Assembly (NCBI GenBank): GCA_037957365.1
Contig: JARHVA010000224.1
Location: 5,076,501 to 5,140,500, forward strand
DNA from: Torreya grandis
Taxonomy: Eukaryota > Streptophyta > Pinopsida > Cupressales > Taxaceae
Length of the DNA stretch: 64,000 nucleotides
Direction: 5' to 3'
In this document: positions 40,301 through 53,276 of the stretch, one piece after another
How the letters are laid out: every line of letters begins with the position of its first letter
How positions within the stretch are numbered: position 1 is the first letter of the stretch
Notes under the pieces: generated by a model
What the model saw: the letters and a program-made list of their open reading frames with translations, nothing else
What the model was told of the DNA's origin: nothing
Database searches by the model: none
Translations under genes and position numbers: made by a program

Positions 40301-40910
40301 CTAATTTTGTGTGTTGTAGAGAAGACATGAGTGAATAAGAGGGAAAATTATGAAGGATAATGAGATATTTAATACCATAAGAATAGGGTAGATAGATTAT
40401 GATTAATATATAATAGATATTTTTCATATGGATGTCAAATTTAGTTGACCTAATAATCCTAGTAAGAGGCATATAGAGTGAGGGAGCCTAGAAGGCTCTT
40501 TGAGAGAGATAGAAGAGTGTGAAAAGAAAATTAAGGTGATCATCATCAATTGATTGAGAAAAAGGTGTGTAGAGGTGATCATAGGTTCCATGTTGATGAG
40601 TTGGTGTTGAGTCACCTAGGGGGTTTGTTCTTCCTTACAATTTGGTGCTTGTTAAAGGCCTAGTTGAGTTAGTGCTCCTTATGGGGTTGGTGCCTCACTA
40701 AATCTTGATTCATTTTATAGGAATATAGTAAAATATTTGTTTTAGTGGGTTTCATTCCCCATGAGGGTTTCCCACATATATATTTTGTTCATATTTTATA
40801 TGCTTATGTGGATGATTGTTTATGCATTGGTTGATATATGTGTTTAAATGAATATTTCATGAATAATAAGTGAAATTGAATGAATGTTTTAAGGGAACTA
40901 ATTCACCCCT
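37383..40910 (+). repeat. 3' LTR of B2
   Basis: Starts TGTTTAAAG and ends AATTCACCCCT. The first 1.7 kb also align with the truncated B1 3' LTR. The break seen in B1 corresponds to about 39066 here. Minus-strand frames at 40281-40615 are shadows. Confidence 0.85.
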
Positions 40911-43900
40911 TAGTGGTTGTGATTGAAAAAATTTCATCCTTAAATTCCTTGTAATAATCCATGGCCAACCCTATCACCTTGTTACCTTTGGTGACTAGTT
41001 CTTCGACACAATCCTTTGTAGCTCTGCCCATTATGCCAATCTCTATATCTATATCAAAGGTTTATTTATTAGAGAACTAAGAAAGAAATTAAGTTAGTTG
41101 GGTTAATTAAATAGTATGTGTTAGGTCTATGACATTCCTCAAGGTAGTTGTCAACTACTCTACCTTGTTCTTCAACTCATCCTTGGTGACCTTATCATTA
41201 TGCATTTTCTTGAAGAGAGAACTTATGCTTGTTTGGACATCATGTTTCAATCCATCTCTCATTAGATGACCAAGGTATACTTTGGATATCTGATGATCCC
41301 TCTACTAAATATTTTTTATATTTGCTAGGTAGGGGAACTATTATTTCCACATACTTTTGCACTGTTACATCATAAGATACTCTCAAAATAGTCTTGGGAC
41401 CTCTCTTTGGTCATTTAGATGCTTCCAATAGACCAAAATCCATGGCGTTAGGAGATATCATTTGCTTCCTCTTTTTGGACATTGATTGTGTAATCCAACT
41501 AGGAGTGGTTACCAATGAATCTTTTCTTATCCTAATAACCACTGTTACTTATGAATTTATGACTAAAACTACCATGCTAGTAGCTATTTTAACAAGTGCC
41601 ATATCTACCACTAACTTTATCACTGAGACTTTGACTGATGATTTAGCTATCTCTACCCCATTGGTGGGTTGACTAGCCATAGTTGTGTCAGTGGGCTTAT
41701 CTATATCCACCTCCTTAGTGGGAATTTGGGTTAAACTAAGAGTGGGAGAAAGCAAGTATACTTGGATGGGTTGAGTCGATGTGATTCCAAGGGGTGTGGA
41801 AGTTAAGAGTGACATAGGTGGAAAGGTAGGCATGTGTGGAGGTAATAAGAGAACTTGTGGAAGGATGGGTCCTAAGGAAACAAAATAATTTATTAGTTTG
41901 GCTGGAATGGCCAGAGTAAAATTAGTGGGTAGTGTGATATAAGATTAAGGTGGAATTGTTATTAACCCAATGTATGTAGTGGATAGTGAGACTAAAATTA
42001 TAATGACTAAGTTGACAACCATGTACTTCTAGGTGGTGTTGGTGATTAATGGGGTGGTATTGGATATAAGGAATGAGGTGGAATTGATTATGGAAGAGGG
42101 AGGTGGAGATATAGTTGGGATAACTAACTTAATTAATTGGCTCACTACTAAGGGAATCACTTGCACTCATGTGTTAGATGAGGGATTAATTACTTATACT
42201 GGTGGGATGGTAGAAATAGGAGAAGTAATTAATTGAATAGGTTGGATAGTAGAAATATGAGGAGGGGTTACATTAGTTATGTCCCCTATAGAAATTATTA
42301 GTACTTAGTCTAGTAGTAGGGTTAGTGGCACTTGGGTATTAAAAGTGGCATTTTTGGCCTTTTATTTTTGCTTCCCCTTATGTGAGATGATGGTTTCACT
42401 ACCTGATCTGCTTTGGTACCACTACTGGAACCCTCTATTATTCTAATCTCTACTCCATTATTTGCCTTTTTGAACCTATCTATTATGTTAAAGATATCTT
42501 TTGTTATCTCTACCCCCTTACTGCTTAATTAGTTTAGAATTATATTAATAATTGGGGTAGACCTATCTAATAAGGAGAAGGATTTAGGTGTAGACCACCT
42601 GACTTGAAGAAGGGGTTAAAGGTAGATATGATTATAATAATACACCCTATCCACTGGTTTTTCCTCATCTTTCAACTCATCTAGAACTAGTGCCATGTCA
42701 TAGTTCTTAATCTATTATAGGGTCATCCTAGAATAGTCCCTTGACTTAACCTCTACCTAATCTTACATATCCTCTTAATAATCTTCATAAAAGAGAATGT
42801 GAGTAAACTAGGAACCCAATAAACTAGTAAAAAAACCTATAACATCATAAAAAGGCCTAACATAGAGGCTTATCACAGTTATCTAAGTCATTTCTACCTC
42901 TACACATTTGTCTTTGAACAAGAAAGTGCATGTGTATCTCCCTATATTGATAGGGAACTATATGCCTATTTATTGTCTACTTGATAAGAACTTGTCAGTT
43001 TCCACTAGTTATCTTACAAGTTCCATTAAGGCCCACTTATCATTGAAATATTTGGGAAGAGTGTAAGGACACCCACTAAAACCACCAACCATCATATAAG
43101 AAAATGTGGGGAACTAGATGAAGTATGATCCTCAATTTGTAATTTTTGTCATTGTAACATTAAAAAATCTTGTCCTCCCTAGTTCTTGTTAAAACATAGT
43201 TATGGTGTAGTAGATAAATGCATCATTAAATCTCTTAAATTTTTGTTTAATTTCATCAAAAGTGAGATTATGATATTAATTATAAACTTTGTTAATCTCA
43301 TTTGGTATTGTGTTTAACCTTAGGAATGCCCTCCATTTGATAAACCATAGATGAGGTAGGAGGTCATGTAAAATTTTCCAATAGTTTGAACATCTACCAA
43401 TTTTCTATCACTAATCAATTAAATACAATGAATATATTGCTTATTTTATTGGATTAACCATATATACTAGTACATCCATCTTGGTATTTCTTTGCATTCA
43501 AGCTTTTTATAACTCTATGTATGAGTATAATGTTGTCTCCTACCTTGCCTTTGAATTATATCAAGGTTAGGGTCTCAGGTAGTCTTTAGGCTAAAGATTT
43601 AAGGGTCTTCAACCATTGTTTGTTAATAATACATGAAAAAATATAGTTATTTTCCTTGGAGGAGTCAAGATTAATATCTATATAACTTTCAAACTCTGGG
43701 ATTAAAAACACAGTGTCAATTAAATCTAGATCTAGTCTAAATTTTTTTCCCCTTATCATTCACTACATCTATTTTCTCTACATCATTATTCTTGGACATA
43801 GTGAGCACAAGCTCAAGGATCTGCATTAAGAATGGAGAGGCTGCATCTTGAGGTAAACCACTATCATATATTATTTGAATCAAGTCATTTTTGAATTCAG

Positions 43901-44033
43901 CATTGATCCTAGTCCAGAAATCAACCAGGTTTATATGGCCTAGGTTGGTGTCAGTTATCTCATTAATATTAGAATCTAATATTGAAGGGACACCAGATCC
44001 CTTTTATTTAAACTTCATCTCCTTCCTAGACAT
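40911..44033 (-). pseudogene. N-terminal part of unrecognised gene E, split by B2
   Basis: The minus-strand frame starts MSRKEMKFK at 44033 and runs about 3.1 kb with several stops and frameshifts. Recognisable stretches: VDFWTRINAEFKNDLIQII (about 43900); FLMQILELVLTMSKNND (about 43800); a region around 43250 with FDEIKQKFKRFNDAFIYY; and a Pro/Ser/Thr/Ile-rich, disordered-looking tract at about 42250-41700. Then come a basic SKKRKQ (possible nuclear signal) near 41480 and PKRGPKTILRVSYDV near 41390. It ends in a coil, MDYYKEFKDEI, at the B2 border, and the likely continuation is 31583-30963. Total length would be near 1200 residues. It matches no gag or pol domain I know. It may be an extra ORF of a transposable element or a host-derived gene. 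Confidence 0.55.
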
Positions 44034-45438
44034 ATACACTATAAAAATGTGTGAGAGAAACTAACTACAAAGCTGGTTAGGCTTTAGGTTTTCAATTTTT
44101 AGGTAATCTTCTTGATTCTAACTTGGTGGAGTTTCGTTATGCTTCTCCAGGGGTTCTACTCTGATGGGAATATAGCATGCAATAAAAACTATAAAATCTA
44201 ACACAAATTTAGTAGGGTTTTAATTTGAAAAAACACTTTCAAAGTATAACTAAAGGTCTGGCGGGGTTATGGTTTGTGTTTGTAAGTCAGATCTCTGATG
44301 GGAATTTAGGGTGAGAAAATAAGGGGGATCTCTGGTTAAATTTGAGAGAGGATTTTTAGGTGTGTTTTATATTTGAAATCTCTAGTGGAGATTCAAATTG
44401 AGAATATTCTAAATTTTTTTAACTATTCTGAAGGGGAAGGAAACATAATCCATGAAAAAATTGGAAACTAAACAAATTTTAGTAAAATATTTATCATGTG
44501 AATGTAGAAACTAGAAAATTGTAAGCAACTAATGATTCTTTTAACAATTTTAAAGAAAAACCCTAATTACAAGAAGGAAAACACCTAATATTTACAAAAA
44601 ATAAACAATGACAACCAATGATACATAATAGATTTAAGGAAAGACCTAAGAAAATATCGGTATGCATACACAGTGTTTATAAGTGATGGATCTGGTTGTG
44701 GTATTGTTTGGATATGGAGCTCTATTTCATGGTGTCACTGGCAATGGAGGTAAGCAGGATCTGATTCAAATTTTTTAATAATTATTTAAAAAAGCTAAAT
44801 TTTATACCAAAACCCATAATTAATTCTTAATCACACTAATAATGGTGGTAAATGGATTAATAGGCAAGAATGCAAGTTTCTAGAGTCACTTTGCAAGTTT
44901 GCAATTTGCAATATGTTTACAATTTTCCATTTCCTACTTGCCTTGGTAATTAGAAATTTGGGAAACCTCTATATATTTGTAATTTTGTGATATGCCTTTC
45001 ATTCTCTACTTTCTGCTTGTTGTTGAGGGGTTTTTGAGGTGGAGAATGTTTAGGAAGTGGGGAGTGGAATTTAAATTACACTTTATAACTTTACATGGTT
45101 GTGAAGTATAGTGGGAATTCTGGTTCCCACTTAGGTCTTAATGAAAATTGGAAGGAAAAATATACATCACACTTGAAACTTTATAGAGTTACAAAGTGTA
45201 ATTCAAACTCTAATTTTTGCTTTAGACTCATTAGGGGGAAAATGGAGGTTTAGGTGCACTTTGTAACTTTGCAAAGTTGTAAGGTGCACAAAAATCTTTG
45301 ATTTCTACTTGTATCTTAAAAAAGAGTACTTAGGCCATTTTGAAGCTTTTAATCATAAAATTTTATAGATATCCTCTAAATCATAGGGTGTTTTGAGGTT
45401 TTTTGCTCAAAAATATCAATAAGAGGGGTCTACTAGGG
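44034..45438. other. Spacer upstream of gene E, with short repeats and a palindrome
   Basis: No gene is seen. CTCTGATGGGAATAT (about 44158) and CTCTGATGGGAATTT (about 44290) form a short repeat. From 44880 to 45290 there are several variants of CACTTTGTAACTTT and CAAAGTTGTAAGTG, ending in a 36-base near-palindrome at 45254-45289 centred on TTTGCAAA. Confidence 0.5.
45254..45289. repeat. 36-base imperfect palindrome
   Basis: Both ends read GTGCAC and the centre is TTTGCAAA. Fifteen of 18 positions pair, and the three mismatches would be G-U pairs in RNA. There is no loop, so cruciform or dimer-site behaviour is possible. Function unknown. Confidence 0.7.
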
Positions 45439-48400
45439 TGTAAAATGTGTCTCATGGTCTTTAAGGAAGTCAAACATATGTTTATCTTTGTCATATTTAT
45501 CTAAAGTTAGTCCTATGTCATTCTAGGCCACTTATAGGGTTATTAAATCAACTTGTATGGTTTCCATGGGAAAAAAAATGTTTTAAAATCATATCTATTG
45601 CCCCACATGTTAGGTACATGTTAGAGATGGTAGTTTTGAATTGACAATTGTAGGATCCACATTGAAAATAAGAAGATCAAGTAGGTTTAAGAAATTTTAA
45701 GAAATTATATGCCCTGTGCAACACATTTGGCATGTGGGATAACTTTAGGAGTGTCTCTTGGGATTCCCACAGTCTAGCTCCATAGTTGGGTAACTTTGAC
45801 AAAATTTAAAATGAGCAAAACTAACCTTTCTTTCCTATCATTCTCCTAAACAAGTCAAAAAGGTCAATCGATCTCTTCTTGGTATAGACAAGAGGAGGTG
45901 AGTTAGAGAAAATTATTTTTTTTGGGTGATAGTAATATCTATTTACTATAAATTCATGGTCATGGTTCCAGATTTGGTGGCTTGTGCCTCATAAACCATT
46001 GCTAAGAGTGCTAGTGACTCTTTTTTGCCTACATATCCACATGACCTTCATTTTTCTTCTCTCTTTGGATTGTTCTATGTAAATAAAGTGGTGTACATGT
46101 TCTTAAAGAATGTGACCATCCTTATCATATGATTCTCAATATGATTTCATGTGTGGAGGTCAATTAATGAGCAAGACCATCTCTTTTGCTAGTGAGGGAC
46201 TCCATTACTAATATATAGACATGTTTTCATAGTAGCAGAGTTTATTCCTCTTGAATTGGTCTTCAAGACAAAGGTAATATGTTGTTTTTAACCTCTCTAA
46301 GAATGAAGACCAATTTTAATTTTGAATTTTTGGTCTCAAGATTGTCTTATATGGAGTGAAAGGACCAAGACATAAGCATAGTCGAAAATCCCTATGACTA
46401 TCACCTAAAGTCAAGTAGCAATAAGCCTTTATCACTCATGTTGATGAAGTAAGGAGGTATTAATATTGTAAAGAGGATTTTTAAGTAAAAAAAATGGGAT
46501 TTATCTATTTCAAAGGTTATATATTAGTTATGACAACCAATTCTTAACACATAGTCCTAAATCTGATGTTCACCTACAGGTAGCTCCAATAAAGGGCTAA
46601 GTAATGTTGAAATAGTGATGATTAAACTCACTTGACACTTTAAAACAAGTCTAAGGGCATAGAGAATAATGTTTTGAAAATGGTGAGGTCCTTATGTGCA
46701 ATCAAACTTGAGTTCCACGTCCAAAAGATTAAAAATTTGCAATAGAGACAACTTACCTTAACTTCTCCAAATAAGGTATTTGTTCATACAAAAGACATCC
46801 CATGGTGAAGTTCCTTGAAGTCTACATAGGCATGGTGGTTTTTCTCATCTAGCCCAAGCCTATAGTAATTTATTAAAATAAGGAGAGTGATTTTTTTGTC
46901 ATGAGAGGATAGTGTAAATAGGTTTCCATTTCAATCACACTTTCATTGTAGACTTTCAGTAATATACAATATTCTTGAAGCCTAAATGGTCCTATAATGC
47001 AATAGTGATACAATGGAAAGCATGAACTCAAGACAAGATGAATCCATTTAAATGAAGGATGAAAATTTGACCTCAATATCAGTAATAAAAGTTGATGTAC
47101 AATTATTTTACATAGGTCATCACCTACAGGGGCCTTTGAACTCTCCCTAATTGTCACCTACATTTGTCATAATCAACACAATCTATAGACTAGTGCAGGT
47201 TAGTAAAAGGTGAAATTTGGAAAGTTGGAAAAGGTGTATGATAGAGAGATCATACTAAAATCACTCTCATAGTGTTAATTTAAAATTCTAAAGTTTTCTC
47301 AAAAAGAAAAAATCCCAACATACAGTCATAGCTCAAGGTTCTCAGGTCTAAACAAAATTTTGCACACAATCATTAGACCTAAAAGTCTAGAAGATTTAAA
47401 GTGTTGATTATAGAGGAGTAATTTAGTTATGATATTTGGTATAGAAGGTAATAAATACCTATTATATCCCTCCATTACTTCAATTTGGAAATGCAAATAG
47501 GGAAGATTCACTTTGTTTTGTCTCAAATAGAGGGCACTCCACATCAAATCAAAGATTACAGGTTTGGTGTGTGGATGTTGGAAGGATGAAATGAAAAGTA
47601 TTAGGAAAATTTGAAATTATGTAAAGATTTAAATTAGAAGTGAAAAAATGTGAATGGTCACCTAAATTCCTAAGAGGAACTCATAGGTGGTTAAAGTCTC
47701 AAAGAGTGCAGTTAGACCTATTAGGCTTAGAACTAGGACTATAACCTAATGGCCTCTAGATTGATTCAAATGACCACATAACATTCCTAAGACACTTGAG
47801 AGATTTAAAGTGGAGATATAAGGTTGATATTAACCATTGGTTTGTAGGAGATTACTTAGAGTGGTCATTTTTGGCCTAAACCTCTTTCAAGGGTACCCAA
47901 AATGCATTCTAAAGCTTGGTAGGCCATCTTCAAATGCTCAAGGATATAGGGATATTTTTGAGGGTGATGAACTCCAAAATTATGTAATTTTTTAAGTTAT
48001 TGAATGCCTAGTTTTTATGAACTATCATTAAGAACCAAAACCTTTTAAAACCCTCCTAAAACCTTGATTTTGACCCAATGGGGAAAATATGCAAGGAGAT
48101 ACATTCAGGAAGGGTATTTTGGCCTAGAAAATAATTTTGACTTTTTTAATACTCTCTCAGGATATTAGACACCTAATTGGTCTATACTATAACTTATATA
48201 GAGGGTAAAATCAAGTTTTTTTGTAAGTTTTGACTTGTTTTGTAGGTACAAAGGAGAATTTGTGGATGAAGAGAATTAAAGGAGTGAACTAAGGACTTAC
48301 TATAACTCTATATGCTCATTTATTACCATAGTTATACATAAAATGTCCTCTAATACACCATTCATCATAGGTAGTCTTAGACAGATGGTGAAAATGAGGA

Positions 48401-49605
48401 GTGACTACCTAGTGAGAAGATGAGAAGTTCATTTTTTTTATCCTTTTAAGGTCTAACTCATGGAGTGGAATATAAATAGACTATAAACAAGTGTTTTAAC
48501 ACTTATTCCATGGATTTAATTAAGAAACTATAGGTCACCTTGATGGTAAATGTGAATTTTGAGGGCAAGAGGGCTAGTAAATGACTATAGGAAGTGAATA
48601 CAAGTGTCATGAGGAAGGCTATCAATTAGGGGATCATATGATTACTATCATAGATTGTTTCTAATATATATAAAATATTACATATATGTCAAGTGTTCTG
48701 ATTTTAGTTTCAATTAGTCAAGAGATACTTCATCATGAAGGCAGTTTCAAGAGGGCTATTTGAAGAGTTTGTCATGCTTAAGATGGATACTTATCCAAAA
48801 AGACATTCATGGTATATTATCCACTCAATTGTCCTAAAATATGACTAGTTCTCAAGATTTGAACTTTTGATTGTGACCTTTGAGCTTCACTTCTTTTCTC
48901 TTTTCTCACATGTCCTATAAATGCAAGTTATTTTAGATTTTGTACTCTAATCCATGTCTAATATGGAAAAGCCCTATTAGTTTGAATACTGATGTCTACC
49001 TTTGAATAAATATTTAAATCTATTTTTGATTCTAATATTCCTTGTCTAAGTGTGTGGAATAGTGTAAAATTTTAATGATAAGTGGTAATCACTTATCCTT
49101 GCATTCATCTTACTCTCTCATATTATGTGAAATCAATTCATCCTCTAACCAGTCACATAGAGTGTAGTCAGTCTCTTTATTTGTCTCTAGTTGTAGTAAT
49201 TTGCATTAGTGTCTAGGTTTATGCATTTTGTCCCTTCACTTTGAGAAGTGTAGTACATATCACATTCATGTTTGAAATACTTATGTTGGAGCACCTTAGA
49301 AGTTTGAAGCCAATCTTTTGAACAATATTTCAAAGTGTAGGTCATGGTAGTCTAGTGGATATACATTTGGTGTATCAATTTATTAGGCTAGGTTATTTTA
49401 CATGTTACTCTCTATCTCTTTTCATCCAAACCAACTAGTAATCTAGGTGATAAGATATCAAAGTCCAATCTAGGGAGCTAGCCCATAAACCTAGAGGTTT
49501 ACCTATGATATAGGCAAACCACAAGCCTAGAGATATTACAATGTTTCACTAAATATATATTAGGCTTGATAAACCATATCTAGGGTGAAATATTGAGTTA
49601 TAATA
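45439..49605 (+). repeat. 5' LTR of element C (about 4.2 kb)
   Basis: The start TGTAAAATGTGTC is set by alignment with 62589 onward, and matching continues to the window end (46857 equivalent). The right end is placed just before the primer site at 49606. The length agrees with the long LTRs known in Tat/Ogre-type elements. Minus-strand frames at 46873-47157 and 47326-47547 lie within it and show no domain. Confidence 0.78.
48916..48922 (+). promoter_or_regulatory. TATA box in C 5' LTR
   Basis: TATAAAT in the context TGTCCTATAAATGC, about 690 bases before the LTR end. The corresponding part of the 3' LTR is outside the window, so conservation cannot be checked. Confidence 0.45.
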
Positions 49606-49627
49606 GTTCTGGCACACCCAATGGGAC
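49606..49627 (+). promoter_or_regulatory. Primer-binding site of element C
   Basis: The core TGGCACACCCAATGGGAC directly follows the LTR. It matches the primer site of D (TGGCACGCCTGGTGGGAC on the minus strand) at most positions. This site type is common in plant gypsy elements; I recall tRNA-Arg being proposed as the primer, but have not verified it. Confidence 0.7.
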
Positions 49628-49945
49628 AATTGTCTAAAATACATCTTATCAAGGTGAATGCTGGTCTTGATAACATCATAGTTGCATATGGTGTTCTAAT
49701 CAACATTTGGTGACTCAATTCAAGGTAATATCTATTTGTATACCAAATTTTATCATTCCTTTTGTTCATACTTCATGGTACTTACTTGGTCAACTTATAG
49801 TAGAGGAATCAATCCCATAAACCCACTCCTCCAACTTGAACTTCCTCTTGAAGTTCAACATCCTCAACCCATTTTAATCTTTGAAGGACAAGAAAACTTT
49901 GCAATCTAAGAAGATCAAGAGACTGAAGAGGAAATTGAGAAAAAC
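49628..49945 (+). other. Leader of element C
   Basis: About 320 bases between the primer site and the gag start, with no gene. A minus-strand frame over 49560-49769 crosses the LTR end and primer site and is not coding. Confidence 0.55.
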
Positions 49946-51240
49946 ATGGCTAGGCAACATGCCTTCCTAACCTTTAACACTAAAAATACTATCCACCTCA
50001 ATGCATATGATGATATTCCTCCTAATACTACCAAGAGTGTTCCCACTTTCAATGGTGAAGGTCATATCACTCCTACTAAGCATATTAGGGACATCTCTAA
50101 ATTATCTAGCTTTCATAATGTCACTAATGTCAATATTAAAATTAGACTACTTGTTATGTCCCTTAAAGGGAAAGCACTTGAATGGTATAGGACATTGGCT
50201 AGAGGATGTATCACCACTTGGGATGATTTTGGGGAATCATTGACCTCAAGGTTTGAAGGCAAAAGTGATCACACATCACTCATTCATCATCTCAATGTAA
50301 TTCAAATAAGTCCTAAAGATACTATAAATGAATTCAATGAGATATTTAAAATAACTTGGTATAGGTTATCTCCTCCCATGAGACCACCTACAATATTTGT
50401 TTTCCATACATATCTAGGGGCTATTAGAATTGACATAACCATTATATTGTAGTCCATGGGTGGTTACACCTTACCCGAAGCTTATGACCTAGCCATTAGA
50501 GTTGATAATGGCCTAACACAAGTAGGAAAAATTCCTCCAAAATTCTCCATGCCTCTTCTACCCAATATGTCTACTATTACCCTAAGTGTTTCTCCAATTA
50601 CAAATGCAAACACCAAGTCTAGAACTTCCCCAAAGAAGGTAGAAGATACAATTGATTGGGAGACAAGGTATAAATTATTATAGGCTCAAGTTAGACAAAT
50701 TAATATGTAGTATAGATTTAATAAAAATTCCTATCCCTATCCTCAACAAGGAAATAGGTTCCCACCTCAGAAATATAGTCAAGGGAGAGGGCAAGGATAA
50801 CCTAAATTTAATAGGTCACCCAAATCATATAACCCAACTCCTACTTCCAACACAAGAGATATTGTCTCAACTCATAGTAACTTGGTCCAAGGAGAATAAT
50901 GGAATCAAGGACAACATATGGATGCAAATGAAGGTGGGAAACAAGCTTTGGTAGCTCAAGGATGGTAGCCTCAAGGAGTGAGTTTGAATAACTTTCTAGT
51001 AGAGGACACATTCATCCTAAACTAAGGTAATTAAATTATAGATAATAACATGTCAAAAATAAAGGCTATGGGAGATATTCATGGTGTTAAAACAAGTCCA
51101 AGTAACCCTCCTACAAAGCAATAAGGTGTGACTACAAGTGTGATATTCCCTATAACTTCTACACCTATTTCAAATCAGAATGGACTAAAGGTTACTCAAA
51201 GTGTTCCATTGCCTCAAACTCAAGGAAAATATTTACCTTC
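49946..51240 (+). pseudogene. gag: gag pseudogene of element C
   Basis: MARQHAFLTF at 49946 begins a frame open for 168 codons. It then continues in the same frame past a TAG at about 50450 and others to beyond 51000. The capsid core includes PTFNGEGHITPTKHI, LLVMSLKGKALEWY (with the ALEWY of the plant gypsy gag) and TWDDFGESLTSRF. The downstream part is basic and Gln/Asn/Pro-rich, like a nucleocapsid, with no CCHC knuckle visible. It is the best preserved gag in the window. Stops TAG at about 50682 and later appear to replace Gln. Confidence 0.82.
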
Positions 51241-51659
51241 AAAGATACAATAATAGGTAAATGTTCCTTCTTTGAACATAATTTATTCTTTGAATAATGC
51301 TAGGACTAGCATCTCTCTTTGGGAAGTGCTTCACATGCTCAATCAAAATGAGCTTCTTCAAGAGCATATGTCCCAAATTTACATCAATCTTCAACCACAA
51401 AGGTATGGTAATTTTGCACTCACTAATTCTCCCAGTCAAATTGTTGAAACCTCTACCAAATCTAAAAATACTCCACCCTTATACCTCACTCTCATTATGG
51501 GAGACAAGTTTGTTTATAACTATGTTGTGGATAGTGGGGCAAGTACCTCACTGATGCATAAGATTGTGGTGGATAAATTATGTTTGAAATATGAAACATA
51601 AAATAAGGGAGTGTTACAACCTAATGTGATGCTAGCTAAGTTAGTGAGACTCATCAAAG
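51241..51659 (+). pseudogene. pol: 5' part of element C protease region
   Basis: Continues in the gag frame. LYLTLIMGDKFVYNYVVDSG, then ASTSLMHK, at about 51480-51560 carries the aspartic protease active-site Asp-Ser-Gly-Ala. The frame is cut by element D after 51659; the remaining protease segment is at 58349 onward in the same frame once one CAAAG copy is discounted. Confidence 0.75.
51655..51659 (+). repeat. Target-site duplication of D, left copy
   Basis: CAAAG, directly repeated at 58349-58353. A 5-base duplication is the normal footprint of LTR element integration. Confidence 0.9.
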
Positions 51660-53097
51660 TGTTGATGTAGGAAAATGCACCCAGTGGCAGGAAGTCAAGC
51701 TCCTGCCTTCTCCTCACAACATGGAAACTCCCCTCTCACCTGTGGGACTGGCGAAGCTAGAGGGGAGAGTCTCTAGATAAGGGCTAGCTCCCTTTGATGC
51801 ATCATGTTTATTCTAACAAGTGCTAATATAGGTATTTATAGCTATATAATGGAGGGGGGGATGAAAAGGGAAAGGAGATTGCAGGAAAACAAACTATTCT
51901 AAAGAGGTGATGCACCAAAATAAGTTGACCTTCCCACATCCACACTCAGGATCAGAAAAAAACAACATACATACACTCAGACTTGGCAGAAAGACTAGGC
52001 TGCAAGAAAATGGTAGGGAGGTTCTTATGAAAACATAGGAACAGGGACTCACCAAGATGCTATGAAATACATATTGTAAGTGACTTCCTCTGTTATATAC
52101 TTCCAGATAGAGCTCTTCTCCTGTCAGCTGTAGAAAATGGCACCTTGTAGATAACTGGTGTGTTGGTGTTGAACCTATGAGAGCATCAAAAGATAATGAC
52201 TGAACACAAATTAACACTCAAGACATACACATAATATCTATCCAAAAAGAGGTAAAAAATTGCATTTATTGATTTAGGTGGAAATTTTAGCAGGGCTATA
52301 CCTTGTAAAATGTGGAAGATGATTTTTAAAAATGACAAGTTCACAATATATATGAGAAGCAAGGAGGCCCATTTGGCATTCCCTCTTTACAAATGGCCAT
52401 CACGTCCCTTCATTGGGAAGAACAAGTCGCTCAAAACATTAATGAGCCGTGTGCTTTGTCTGCTCAAAATCTACCCTTTCAAGGTCAATACACAGTTTGT
52501 CCACTCATTAAATGTAAAATGGAGAAAACTAGTTGCTTTACTAGCTATTTGCATCCTCTCATGATCAATTCATAGGAACTGTTTCACCTACTGGAGTCAC
52601 TTCTCAAATGGCACCACTTAGACTAACTGCTTGCTCATTCCATGCTTGTCTCCTTGTCTTTTCTCAATTTTGTCTCATCTGGCTCATTCGGCCCCTTAGG
52701 GTGAACATTCTGGTAGGTCACTACATTTTGGGCTTTTGGTTAATGCACTTTCATTTGAAGAAAAAATGTTACTTCACTTTGTTAATTTTGACGTCCTTTG
52801 GGACGTCATTTTCCCTGTCACAATGTCAATTGGGCTTTCATTGGATTTTTGGGCACTTCTTTGCTTTCCTCAAAAACTGTCTTAACATTTCCCTGAGGGG
52901 AAAGTGACCCTTTGACCCTTTGAAAGTGTCCCTTTTGTGTTGGCTGAGAGTCCCCCGCAAGGGCACTTGCCCTTCGGGGTCCTTCGGTGGGACACTCCAT
53001 TGCCTTGGTTTGAACGGATTACCCCCGGGTTCTCACAAACCTTTGTGTTCATAGACAATTTCCCCATGGACAAAAGTCCTCAGATGTTTTTGCACTT

Positions 53098-53157
53098 GAA
53101 TTCCTTCAGACTTTTTGTCCAAAGGAATTCCTTCAGGTAAAAAGTCTAAAGGAATTC
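53098..53157. repeat. Doubled inverted repeat in left LTR of D
   Basis: A 33-base inverted repeat with GAATTCCTT arms (53098-53130), slightly imperfect, is followed by a further inverted half (53131-53157) ending AAAGGAATTC. The right LTR has a single perfect version at 57677-57709. Confidence 0.85.
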
Positions 53158-53276
53158 GGGGCTTAAATATATTTAAACTTTAAATAATGTTGGGGCTTAC
53201 CCGGTCTTTCCATTGAAGTGTCTACCCTCTACATGGGCAATTTGAAATTTGAAGACTCCCCTTCGACTACAGACAT

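Larger units (their letters stand above)
31584..40910 (+). mobile_element. Element B2: gag-only LARD-like retrotransposon, complete
   Basis: 9.3 kb: LTRs of 3526 and 3528 bases flank 2.27 kb of internal DNA with a primer site, a degraded gag and a polypurine tract. No pol is present. It lies inside the minus-strand gene E, whose two parts sit on either side. A clear 5-base target duplication is not visible (ATGTC on the left, TAGTG on the right), which fits its age. LTR ends are inferred from mutual alignment and the polypurine tract. Confidence 0.82.

Noticed and set aside
41394..42236. Plus-strand open frames (41394-41672, 42033-42236)
   Set aside because: They lie antisense to gene E, have biased Ile/Val/Thr content and no start context or domain.
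49608..49627. tRNA gene at the TGGCAC...GGGAC sequence
   Set aside because: Only about 20 bases of tRNA complementarity and no cloverleaf; it is a primer-binding site next to an LTR end.
52310..53140. Several overlapping open frames inside the left LTR of D
   Set aside because: They fall in LTR sequence, are partly broken in the other LTR (56911 onward) and have no domain.
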